Assembly: GCA_029779995.1 (NCBI GenBank)
Contig: JAKOZM010000205.1
Location: 1 to 10,903, forward strand
Direction: 5' to 3'
DNA from: Actinomycetes bacterium
Lineage (GTDB): Bacteria; Actinomycetota; Actinomycetes; S36-B12; UBA10799
Length of the DNA: 10,903 bases
Positions 1-6,992 of this stretch are shown here, one piece after another. The notes beneath the pieces are model-generated. The model saw only the letters and a list, made by a program, of their open reading frames with translations, had not been told where the DNA came from and ran no database searches. A program made the translations under genes and the position numbers. Each line of letters begins with the position of its first letter. Within the stretch, counting starts at the first letter, position 1.

Positions 1-2010
1 ACGGAGCGCGGCTGCGCCGAGTTGGGTGCGCCATTCCTCGACCGACGGTGGCGTGGTGAGTTCGCCGATTGCGTCGATGATCTCGTGCATGGTGCCGCGC
101 CGGGACAGGACGTTGTTGCCGCCGCGGGCCTTGATCAACTGCCGGGCGCGCTGGACCACGACATCCGTGAGCGGCGCATCGACGAGGCCCGCGTGGCGCC
201 ATCGCAGCTCCACGACGCGATCGTTGGTGATCGCGGACCGGTGCCACAAACGGGTCCGATCCCGCGGGTCATAGAAGAAGGGGATCTTGCTGTCCTCGGC
301 TCGGAACGTCCCGGGTCGCAGCCCGCGTAGCTCGTCGACGACCGGCCCGTCGTACGTCAGGCCCTTGTAGGTGACGCCGGCGTTGCCGATGCTCAACCAG
401 CGGATCGGCAGGAACTGATAGATCAGGTCCGGGTGTTGTGGCACGAGGATCCTGCCGGTCGCCACCGAGAGCATGTCGAAGGCCTCGAGCGGGGAGAACT
501 TGCCGTCCTCGACTCCGGGGATCTTGATGCCGTCGTGCTTGTTGCGGTGATAGTCCAATGCAATGAACCGGTGCAGATGCTGCTCCAGTTCCCGCGCGGT
601 CAGGAGCGGCTCGTCGGCGGTCATGCCCACATGTCGGCCGCGCTCCTGGACGTTGCGGCCCTTGAATCCCGGGATCGCCTGATAGGCCCGCTGCAGGGTG
701 TCGTGCCAGCGCTCGACGTGCGCGTTGTCCGTCGGGTGCCCGACGCGTGAAGTCAGCAGGTCGACGCCCAGGTCACGCAGGACCTCCCGTAGATGGGTGG
801 AGATGAAGATCGCGCCGTTGTCGGCGCGGATCGACTTCGGTGTCACCCCCGGCTTCACGTGGACCCCGTCGAGGGAGCGGTCGGTCTTCAACGCCGGCTT
901 GTGAGCCACCAGTGGGTGCGGTGAGAAGTCCAACGACGCCGGTATGCCGCACCAGCGGAAGTCATCGATGGTGGTCCCGTTCACCACCATCGAGAACGGG
1001 CGCATCACGTCATACAACGCCATCGCGACATCGATCGCGGTCGCCGACCGAGGGACCACGCGGCACGCGACGACCACCCTGGTGGGCACTGAGATGAAGG
1101 TGATGATCTCAACCGAGAACGCACGTGAATGGACGTCATCCCAGACCAGGTTGTCCGCACGGGTCACGTCCACCGCGAGGTGACCGGGGTGAATGTCGGG
1201 GTAGCTGTCGAAACCGCGCCGCTTGCGCATCTTGACGCCCTTGTGGCCACGCGCCGTGGAGCCCAGTGCGGCGTAGCGTTGCGACAGATACTGCTGCGCC
1301 AGGCGTTGGGGGAGCTGGAGATCCGTGATCCCGTCCTGCTTCAGCCGCACGTGGATCCGGCGCTCGATCTCGATCAGGTTGACCTTCGACACCGTCCCAT
1401 CGAAGGGAGCCAACTCCTCGTCGACGATGCGAATGAATCGCGCATCCAGCACCTCCCAGCCCTGTTTGCCCTTCGTCTTACGTCCATCAACCAACCCACG
1501 AAGACCGTGTCGACGCCATGCCTTGATCCAGTTCCACAACGTGGTCGCAGATGTGTTGGTGTCCTTCAGCTCACCGGACATCACCCGCCACGCGAGCACC
1601 CGGTCGCCCGCGTTCTCCTGCGAGAGTTGGCGTGCCATCGCCTCGACCCTCTTGGTCAAGGGCAAACCAAAGCCGTCTCCGTACGGGTAGTGCGGTTCGC
1701 CTTCACGGGCAAGTTCGGGGCAGCCGTCGGCATACGAGGTGAGGATTACGAGCACGACTTCCAGTCGAACGAGCGCTTGGTTTCGGGCGCTTTGGGCAAG
1801 GCTGCTCCACCAGGGCTCGAGCGCGGTGTGAGTCACCTGCTCGCCGCCACCCGACTTCTGCACGACCAGCCGATCCCAGCGAATGTGCTCAACGTCGCCC
1901 AGCGCTCCCTTCACGGCCGGGCCGTGCCGGTCGATCGCCATAACGACAGCCGGTCCCGTAGGCATCAGGATCCGCGAGCCCAGTGAGAGCTCAACGCCGG
2001 CAATGGTCAC
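1..2010 (-). CDS. tnsB: TnsB-like DDE transposase (rve integrase core, Mu C-terminal domain), 3' end cut by window
   Basis: Translating the minus strand from a GTG at 2010-2008 gives 670 codons with no stop to the window edge. Residues around 153-175 look like a DNA-binding helix-turn-helix (TSATTLWNWIKAWRRHGL). The RNase H-fold integrase core carries D281 (in AVDVTRADN), D397 (in IRADNGAIF) and E433 (in DNAHVERWHDT), so the last two are separated by 35 residues, the classic DDE spacing. Near the C-terminus, ITYKGLTYDG-like sequence (GNAGVTYKGLTYDG) matches the beta-barrel that follows the catalytic core in Mu/TnsB transposases. TnsB proteins usually have about 650-720 residues, so only a short tail is missing. 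The protein should bind transposon ends and do the 3' strand cutting and joining with the TnsA partner encoded just upstream. The GTG overlaps the tnsA stop as GTGA, which suggests translational coupling and decides the start. No frameshift is seen, so the gene appears intact. The family assignment is firm; activity is inferred. Confidence 0.93.
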   Translation of the reverse strand, partial: MTIAGVELSLGSRILMPTGPAVVMAIDRHGPAVKGALGDVEHIRWDRLVVQKSGGGEQVTHTALEPWWSSLAQSARNQALVRLEVVLVILTSYADGCPELAREGEPHYPYGDGFGLPLTKRVEAMARQLSQENAGDRVLAWRVMSGELKDTNTSATTLWNWIKAWRRHGLRGLVDGRKTKGKQGWEVLDARFIRIVDEELAPFDGTVSKVNLIEIERRIHVRLKQDGITDLQLPQRLAQQYLSQRYAALGSTARGHKGVKMRKRRGFDSYPDIHPGHLAVDVTRADNLVWDDVHSRAFSVEIITFISVPTRVVVACRVVPRSATAIDVAMALYDVMRPFSMVVNGTTIDDFRWCGIPASLDFSPHPLVAHKPALKTDRSLDGVHVKPGVTPKSIRADNGAIFISTHLREVLRDLGVDLLTSRVGHPTDNAHVERWHDTLQRAYQAIPGFKGRNVQERGRHVGMTADEPLLTARELEQHLHRFIALDYHRNKHDGIKIPGVEDGKFSPLEAFDMLSVATGRILVPQHPDLIYQFLPIRWLSIGNAGVTYKGLTYDGPVVDELRGLRPGTFRAEDSKIPFFYDPRDRTRLWHRSAITNDRVVELRWRHAGLVDAPLTDVVVQRARQLIKARGGNNVLSRRGTMHEIIDAIGELTTPPSVEEWRTQLGAAALR

Positions 2011-2777
2011 CGCGCGGCCGCCGACGCCGTCAGACAAACCCGAGTCTCGCGACCCAATCGCTCATCAAGGTCCACCGTGAGGTCACCGCTGCGGATCCCA
2101 TGCCAGACCGCCGAGAGAAGGTGCCCTTCGCCCTCGTCCAGGTCAATCACTTGACCTATGGTCCAAAGAGTTCCCAGATTCTCAACGAGCATCTTGAGGG
2201 CTGTCCGGTGCCACGGCATCGTGCGCCGGTAGCCATCCAGCCACATCAGGTTGACCCGCCGGGTGGCACTCATGCCCGAGAAGAGCTCGTAGCGCCAGCC
2301 AAAAATGGCGCACGCCTCGCGAGTCAGCTCAGCGTGGGACTGGAACTTCTCGTCCTGCCGTTCGACCGGGCGAACGTCCCACACAGTGACGACACCAGCG
2401 ACATCGATGCTCAAGAGATCTGGGTAATGGAAATCAAGCCTCCCGGCCTTTGCGATTTGGAACAGAACCCGCGCAGGCTGCGGAACCAACCACACAATGC
2501 TGGGTCGCTGATCAAGGTCGCGGACGAGGTCATGTTCGAGCCCAGACTCAAGGCGCAGATGCTGGCCAACGGTGATTGAGAACGCCCACACAGGTATATG
2601 AGATTGATGGCTTCCACTTCGGATCCCACGCGCCTGCCGGATTCTCGCGAGGTCGGGCGGCGCTGGCCCGACCCAGGGCGTAGTCCCCGCACCAAAGTTG
2701 AAGTGCCATCGCGGCCCGCTCGGCGAGGTGGCACAAGAGCGCCCATGGGCAGGCAAACTCGCAATAGAGTGCTGCAT
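2007..2777 (-). CDS. tnsA: TnsA-like heteromeric transposase endonuclease subunit
   Basis: This gene encodes a 256-aa protein if it starts at the ATG at 2777-2775. An in-frame GTG at 2873 would give 288 aa. I prefer the ATG because GAAGG lies 7 bases before it and because the extra 32 residues are low in recognisable structure and overlap a long hairpin. In the 256-aa numbering the TnsA-type restriction-endonuclease fold shows E77 (in LRLESGLEHD), D120 (in FHYPDLLSID) and then D134-V-R136 (in VWDVRP). Tn7 TnsA uses Glu, Asp and a Gln-x-Lys. Here the last pair is Asp-x-Arg, a variant I recall in actinobacterial relatives. TnsA cleaves the 5' strands at the element ends, complementing TnsB and allowing cut-and-paste. 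The stop overlaps the tnsB start, and the two genes are clearly one operon transcribed leftwards. The family call rests on these motifs plus linkage to tnsB. Confidence 0.85.
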   Translation of the reverse strand: MQHSIASLPAHGRSCATSPSGPRWHFNFGAGTTPWVGPAPPDLARIRQARGIRSGSHQSHIPVWAFSITVGQHLRLESGLEHDLVRDLDQRPSIVWLVPQPARVLFQIAKAGRLDFHYPDLLSIDVAGVVTVWDVRPVERQDEKFQSHAELTREACAIFGWRYELFSGMSATRRVNLMWLDGYRRTMPWHRTALKMLVENLGTLWTIGQVIDLDEGEGHLLSAVWHGIRSGDLTVDLDERLGRETRVCLTASAAAR

Positions 2778-2784
2778 GACGGCA

Positions 2785-2789
2785 CCTTC
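2785..2789 (-). promoter_or_regulatory. Ribosome binding site choosing the tnsA ATG start
   Basis: On the minus strand GAAGG is followed by a 7-base spacer and then the ATG at 2777. The upstream GTG at 2873 has no comparable site. This favours the shorter protein and leaves the hairpin at 2808-2866 in the untranslated leader. Confidence 0.6.
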
Positions 2790-2807
2790 GTTCTTCGCGG
2801 ACTCATC

Positions 2808-2866
2808 GGGACCGTCACTGGGGCACTGTTCGTCGCAACCGAACGGTGCCCCTCTCTCGTGGTCCC
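2808..2866 (-). repeat. Long imperfect inverted repeat in the tnsA leader
   Basis: GGGGCACTGTTCG at 2820-2832 and CGAACGGTGCCCC at 2840-2852 are complementary at 12 of 13 positions, with a 7-base loop. The one mismatch can form a G-U pair in plus-strand RNA. An outer 6-bp arm, GGGACC (2808-2813) with GGTCCC (2861-2866), extends the structure. There is no following T-run, so it is not a typical intrinsic terminator. With tnsA starting at 2777, the inner hairpin ends 43 bases before the start codon. That position suits an mRNA leader structure or a protein operator limiting transposase expression. The structure is visible; the role is inferred. Confidence 0.6.
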
Positions 2867-2893
2867 TCAGCACAGGCTAGGACCGCTTCCCGG

Positions 2894-2920
2894 CTAATAC
2901 CGCCATCCGTTGAGAACCAA
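2894..2920 (-). promoter_or_regulatory. Weak candidate promoter for tnsAB
   Basis: On the minus strand TTGGTT (2920-2915) is followed after 15 bases by TATTAG (2899-2894). The hexamers partly match TTGACA and TATAAT, but the spacing is short. It is the best sigma-70-like candidate upstream of tnsA. A start site just downstream would place the hairpin at 2808-2866 in the leader. Actinobacterial promoters are hard to call by eye, so this is tentative. Confidence 0.25.
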
Positions 2921-2931
2921 ACGGCATTCGC

Positions 2932-2957
2932 TTATTGCGTCCGCGCTTCTATCCACA
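2932..2957 (-). mobile_element. Possible transposon terminus next to tnsA (TGTGG end)
   Basis: Read on the minus strand from 2957, the sequence begins TGTGG and reaches GCGGACGCAATAAG shortly after. Tn7 ends also begin TGTGG, followed by GCGGACAATAAAG as I remember them. In Tn7 tnsA reads inward from the nearby right end, so a terminus is expected in this spacer. The flanking GGGCG (2958-2962) would be one copy of a 5-bp target duplication. The other end lies outside the window, so this cannot be confirmed. If correct, the rightward operon lies outside, next to the element, rather than inside it. Confidence 0.22.
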
Positions 2958-3021
2958 GGGCGCCCGGAGAGGCCCCGCTACAGCGATATCAGACCGCCGC
3001 TGACCTGCGGGGACGCAATAA
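2932..3021. repeat. 11-bp inverted repeat pair flanking the centre of the divergent region
   Basis: TTATTGCGTCC at 2932-2942 is the exact reverse complement of GGACGCAATAA at 3011-3021. The right copy is part of a near-palindrome, CGCAAT-A-ATTGCG, at 3014-3026. Two well-conserved AT-containing sites 68 bases apart in a GC-rich spacer suggest paired operators, or transposase-binding sites near an element end. I cannot choose between these from sequence alone. Confidence 0.5.
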
Positions 3022-3056
3022 TTGCGCCACCAGCGGTCTCGGTTCAAAACGCCAGC

Positions 3057-3063
3057 GAAGAGG
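3057..3063 (+). promoter_or_regulatory. Ribosome binding site choosing the zinc-knuckle gene start
   Basis: GAAGAGG precedes the ATG at 3073 with a 9-base spacer. An in-frame TTG at 3022 would add 17 residues but lies inside the palindrome at 3014-3026 and has no such site. Confidence 0.6.
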
Positions 3064-3072
3064 TTCACGGCC

Positions 3073-3678
3073 ATGACGAATTTTGGGATGAGCAACGGCG
3101 AGTTCAATGCGATGCTGGTTCAGCTCGACGAACTGCCTGGGCGCTGCGTGAACCCCATGTGCCTTCGACAAGTCACCTACCGAACGACAACGCGTGGTCG
3201 ACAATCGCTCTTCTGCTCCACTCGTTGCCGCAAGGACACGTGGCGAATGAAGATCAAGCTCGCCAGATGGCTCCAACAGGTTGAGGAGAGTGCAGACCTC
3301 ATCGATCGGCCAGCGTCCATGGCATCACTCAATGCCGCGGCCGCCCGCCTTCGATGGCTGCTGGTGCGCTATCCGTTGGCTGAGGACTCCGGGGCGAAAT
3401 CTTCAACCGACGACGAGTACATGCCCCTCGCCGTAGCCATGGCACGGCTCGGTGGGGGTTTCACCCCCGAGATCCTTGACGAAGCATTGAGGTACGACGC
3501 TCGGATGCGCGTTCGTAGGCTGAGCCGCCGGACCAAGGTCCAGCCAGTGAGCCCGACCGACGTTGAGCTAGCGGACCAACGCAGGTATGCCGTCCGCTGG
3601 CAAGAACTAGCTCGGCGCCTCTCCTCGCGCGAGGAGGCCCCCAACGCATCCGAGCCCACGCCTGTGTCGGCGCAGTAG
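3073..3678 (+). CDS. Small zinc-knuckle protein of unknown function
   Basis: I do not recognise a named family for this 201-aa protein. Four cysteines form C25-x4-C30-x17-C48-x3-C52 (RCVNPMC, then LFCSTRCRKD). This is an FCS-like treble-clef or zinc-ribbon arrangement typical of small nucleic-acid- or protein-binding modules. A basic helix (WRMKIKLARW) follows directly. The middle is helical and alanine-rich. Residues around 143-185 are again very basic (RMRVRRLSRRTK), and the tail after about 187 is likely disordered. No signal peptide or membrane segment is seen. It is the first gene of the rightward operon, and its stop is 14 bases before the helicase start. That position suggests an accessory DNA-binding subunit or a regulator of the operon. 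Both roles are inferred; only the zinc site is seen. Confidence 0.75.
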   Translation: MTNFGMSNGEFNAMLVQLDELPGRCVNPMCLRQVTYRTTTRGRQSLFCSTRCRKDTWRMKIKLARWLQQVEESADLIDRPASMASLNAAAARLRWLLVRYPLAEDSGAKSSTDDEYMPLAVAMARLGGGFTPEILDEALRYDARMRVRRLSRRTKVQPVSPTDVELADQRRYAVRWQELARRLSSREEAPNASEPTPVSAQ

Positions 3679-3692
3679 GGCAGGATCAACTC

Positions 3693-6600
3693 GTGCCAAC
3701 GATCTTCGACAACCTTGCAATCGACCGTCAACTGGGCGGGGCTCTGAGGGAGCACTTTGCGAATTCCTACAGTCGAGTCGACGTGGCGACGGGGTATCTG
3801 GACTTGCGGGGGTGGGCTCATCTTGGCGAGGTCATCGAGCAGAAGACCTTCGCTGAAGGGGACGAGCCTGTCGCCCGAGTTCTCGTGGGCATGGTGGCCC
3901 CATCGGACTCGCAGGCGATCCTCAACTCACTTCAGAGTGAGCTGGCGGAACCCGATGTGGGTCCTGCGATCCATGACAATGCCAAAGCGATTGAGCAGAA
4001 GGAGCGACTGGTGCGTCACCTACGCACCCAGCTGATGCGCGGTCTACCGACGAAGAGCGGTCAGACCACTCTGCAACTGATGAAGCGTCAGCTGGAATCG
4101 GGGCGTGTCCAGATCAAGGTGTTCACGCGTCGCCCACTGCACGGGAAGACGTACATCCTTCGAGGTGGGGGCGGACCTGTGCCCTTGTGGTCGTACCTCG
4201 GGTCATCCAACTTCACGGGCGCCGGGCTGTTCAACAATCTGGAACTCAATATCGACATCGCCGACCAAGACCCGAACCAGAAACTTGCCGCCTGGTTCGA
4301 GGACCGTTGGAACGACAAGTACTCGTTGACGATCACCAAGGAGATCATCGAACTCATCGAGGAGTCGTGGTCGGGCGAGGAACAAGCGACCCCGTTCGAG
4401 GTCTACCTCAAGGTCTGCCACGCCCTTTCACAAGACGCCCGCGACGGCCTGGGGTACATCCTCCCGAAATCCATGCAAGACCTGCTGCTCGACTACCAAG
4501 TCACGGCCGTTCGCACCCTGGCCCGCCGCATCGTCCGCCGCGGCGGCACCATGCTCGGCGACGTCGTCGGCCTCGGCAAGACCCTCACGGCCATCGCTAC
4601 CGCCCTCATGCTCCAAGCGGCCGAGGACTACTCCACCTTGGTCCTCTGCCCGAAGAACCTCGAGCAGATGTGGAAGGAGCACCTTGAGGCATACGGCGTC
4701 GAGGGTGCACGCGTCGTGCCCTACTCGATGGCCGACAAACTGTTGCCGGACCTGAAGCTCTTCAAGCTCGTAATCTGCGATGAGTCCCACAACTTGCGCA
4801 ATGACTCGACGAAGGCACACGAGGCCATCAGGGAATACGTACGACGGAACTCCAGCAAGGTTCTGCTGCTCACGGCCACGCCATACAACCTGGCCTTCGC
4901 CGACGTGGCGAACCAGCTCGCCCTCTACATCGACGACGACGATGACCTCGGGATTGTCCCCTCAGCCGCCATGGCGAAAGACCCGAACCTGGTCGACAGG
5001 GTCGACGGCAAGACGAACACACTGGTCGCCTTCAAACGATCCGAGGAAGCCGACGACTGGCGGCGCCTCATGTCAGATCATCTCGTTCGTCGCACCCGGA
5101 CCTTCATCAAGAAGTCGGCGCGCAAAAAGACCGTCACCATGCCGGACGGCACGACGGGGCAGCGGGAGTACTTGCAGTTCGCCGATGGCAGGGAGTTCTT
5201 CTTCCCCACCCGGATCCCACACCCACTGACGCACAAGTTCGGAGAGAACGACCCGGCCTCACTCATGGAGGATGACGACACGCTCAATGCCATCGCGAGG
5301 CTGACTCTGCCCAGGTACCGACTGTCCGACTACGAAGACCCCAGAACCGCCAAGACGCCGCAGGACAAGCAGTACCTGGACGACATCCGGTCCGGCCGTG
5401 GCAACGTGAGCGGCTTCGTCCGCGTCGGGCTCTTCAAGCGGCTCTCTTCCTCAGGCCACTCCTTCATTTTGTCTCTCCAGCGGCAGCGAGCCCGCAACGA
5501 GCTCTTCATCTACGCCCTCGACGAGAAGCTGCAGATCCCGTTGGGCACCTTTACGGACCGTCAGATCTTGGTCAGCGATGAGGACCTCGAGAACGACGAG
5601 CCAGTCGGCGGGTCCCTGGCGAGCCGATATGAGGAACTTCGCCAAAACGCGCCGGCCAAGAGCAAATGGCTCAACTCCACCGTCTTCAAGACGACACTGC
5701 GCCACGACCTCGTCAAGGACAACGAACTCATCACGGCCATGCTGAACCGGTTCGGCAGCTGGGACTCCACCCGCGACACGAAGGTCAACGCGCTGGTCGA
5801 CCTGCTCCGAGGCGAGCACGAGGGCAAGAAGGTCCTCGTCTTCAGCGAGTACAAAGACACCGCCGACTACGTCGCCGAGGCCCTTGAAACCGCCGGAATC
5901 GACAATGTGGGCCTGGCTACCGGCGACTCCACAGACCCTTCCGACGCCGCTCGTCGCTTCTCGCCGCGCTCCAACCGGCTCCCCGGCCAGAGCGTCGAGG
6001 AGGTGAAGGAACCCGACAACCCGATCGACGTCCTGGTCGCCACGGACGTGCTCTCGGAGGGCCAGAACCTCCAAGACAGTCACGTCATCGTCAACTACGA
6101 CCTCCCGTGGGCGATCATCCGCCTCATCCAGCGCGCCGGCCGCGTCGACCGTGTCGGACAAGAATCCGACACGGTCCACGTATACCTGATCACTCACGAC
6201 AAGCTCGAACAGCAGATCCGCCTGCGACAGCGCATCCGCGCACGCCTCAGCGCAGCAGCCGAGGCATTTGGGTCCGACGAACAGTTCTTCGGGACCGACG
6301 ACGAAGTCAAACTGCTCAACGACTTCTACGACGGCCGACTATCAGACAGCGATGACGATGGTGAGGGCGAAGCGGACGCGGTCAGCGAGGCATGGCTCGC
6401 GTGGAGCAACGCGCAGGACAGCCACCCGGCCGTGACCAAGCGGGTCCTGGCCCTGCCAGACCTCATCCACTCAACCCGGGGCAGATACGCCCGCGAGGCC
6501 ACGGGCGGCGTGACCTGCTTCGTTCGCACCGAGTCTGGCGTCGACGCCTTCGCAATCAGCGAGTCGGCGAGCGGCACTGAACGACTCCTCACACCAGCCG

Positions 6601-6992
6601 AGGCTCTACGCATCTTCGAGGCCGAGCCCACCACTCCGACCGCACCGCTACGTGACGATCACTTCGAGCGGGAAGCCGAGTTGGTCCGCGGCCCATTGAC
6701 CATCGAGGCTCGAGCAGCCGGCAATCTCCGCGGAGTCCGCAAGCGGATCTGGGAACGCTTCGGTGGCACGTTCTACGCAGAGCAGGCGGAGGAGGCGCTC
6801 AACGCGCTTCACGAGCGGCCCCTAACAACCCATGCAACCAACCAACTATCTATCGCCCTGCGCAACAAGTACGCCGACCAGGACGTCCTCGACCTGCTCG
6901 ACCGCCTCTACCGGGAGGAACGCCTCGTCATCGGCTCCAGCGAGTCCGATGAGCTTCGGATCGTCTGTTCGATTGGAGTCGCTGACACATGA
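3693..6992 (+). CDS. PLD-family nuclease fused to SNF2-type helicase
   Basis: This is a 1099-aa cytosolic protein. The GTG start has AGGA 7 bases upstream. Residues about 1-230 form a phospholipase-D-like module: ATGYLDLRGW (32-41), H150-G-K152, GSSNFTGAG (170-178) and ELNI around E184. The Asp of a full HxKx4D motif is absent (Arg157). The H-K-N-E set (N173 and E184, 11 residues apart) recalls the single-domain BfiI/Nuc type, which acts as a dimer. The superfamily 2 motor follows: Walker A GDVVGLGKT (289-297, K296), DESH (363-366), TATP (394-397), VLVFSEYKDTADYV (714-727), ATDVLSEGQNLQ (783-794) and QRAGRVDRVGQ (813-823). There is an acidic linker at 885-895 and a C-terminal region I do not recognise. 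The likely role is ATP-driven translocation on foreign DNA coupled to cutting. Its TGA overlaps the methylase ATG (ATGA), so the two are probably made together. Confidence 0.9.
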   Translation: MPTIFDNLAIDRQLGGALREHFANSYSRVDVATGYLDLRGWAHLGEVIEQKTFAEGDEPVARVLVGMVAPSDSQAILNSLQSELAEPDVGPAIHDNAKAIEQKERLVRHLRTQLMRGLPTKSGQTTLQLMKRQLESGRVQIKVFTRRPLHGKTYILRGGGGPVPLWSYLGSSNFTGAGLFNNLELNIDIADQDPNQKLAAWFEDRWNDKYSLTITKEIIELIEESWSGEEQATPFEVYLKVCHALSQDARDGLGYILPKSMQDLLLDYQVTAVRTLARRIVRRGGTMLGDVVGLGKTLTAIATALMLQAAEDYSTLVLCPKNLEQMWKEHLEAYGVEGARVVPYSMADKLLPDLKLFKLVICDESHNLRNDSTKAHEAIREYVRRNSSKVLLLTATPYNLAFADVANQLALYIDDDDDLGIVPSAAMAKDPNLVDRVDGKTNTLVAFKRSEEADDWRRLMSDHLVRRTRTFIKKSARKKTVTMPDGTTGQREYLQFADGREFFFPTRIPHPLTHKFGENDPASLMEDDDTLNAIARLTLPRYRLSDYEDPRTAKTPQDKQYLDDIRSGRGNVSGFVRVGLFKRLSSSGHSFILSLQRQRARNELFIYALDEKLQIPLGTFTDRQILVSDEDLENDEPVGGSLASRYEELRQNAPAKSKWLNSTVFKTTLRHDLVKDNELITAMLNRFGSWDSTRDTKVNALVDLLRGEHEGKKVLVFSEYKDTADYVAEALETAGIDNVGLATGDSTDPSDAARRFSPRSNRLPGQSVEEVKEPDNPIDVLVATDVLSEGQNLQDSHVIVNYDLPWAIIRLIQRAGRVDRVGQESDTVHVYLITHDKLEQQIRLRQRIRARLSAAAEAFGSDEQFFGTDDEVKLLNDFYDGRLSDSDDDGEGEADAVSEAWLAWSNAQDSHPAVTKRVLALPDLIHSTRGRYAREATGGVTCFVRTESGVDAFAISESASGTERLLTPAEALRIFEAEPTTPTAPLRDDHFEREAELVRGPLTIEARAAGNLRGVRKRIWERFGGTFYAEQAEEALNALHERPLTTHATNQLSIALRNKYADQDVLDLLDRLYREERLVIGSSESDELRIVCSIGVADT

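Larger units (their letters stand above)
2778..3072. promoter_or_regulatory. Divergent intergenic control region between tnsAB and the defence-like operon
   Basis: These 295 bases separate the leftward tnsA from the rightward zinc-knuckle gene, so promoters for both operons should lie here. Besides the inverted repeats listed separately, two similar 10-mers occur, AACCGAACGG at 2837-2846 and AACCAAACGG at 2915-2924. They differ at one base and may be protein-binding sites. No promoter for the rightward operon is convincing: TTGAGA at 2910-2915 followed 17 bases later by TATTGC is a poor match. Confidence 0.5.

Noticed and set aside
1129..1986. 285-codon plus-strand open frame
   Set aside because: It lies antisense to tnsB, whose translation contains the full DDE triad and conserved domains. 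The plus-strand protein shows no recognisable motif, and long antisense frames are common in GC-rich genes.
2007..2873. Longer tnsA starting at GTG 2873 (288 aa)
   Set aside because: It lacks a good ribosome site and would translate the hairpin. The ATG at 2777 has GAAGG at 7 bases. The longer form is still possible.
2949..2957. CTATCCACA as a DnaA box
   Set aside because: It differs from TTATCCACA at one base, but it stands alone with no cluster, AT-rich unwinding element or replication gene nearby. A transposon end or chance explains it as well.
3022..3072. Upstream TTG start for the zinc-knuckle gene
   Set aside because: It falls inside a palindrome and lacks a Shine-Dalgarno; the ATG at 3073 has GAAGAGG.
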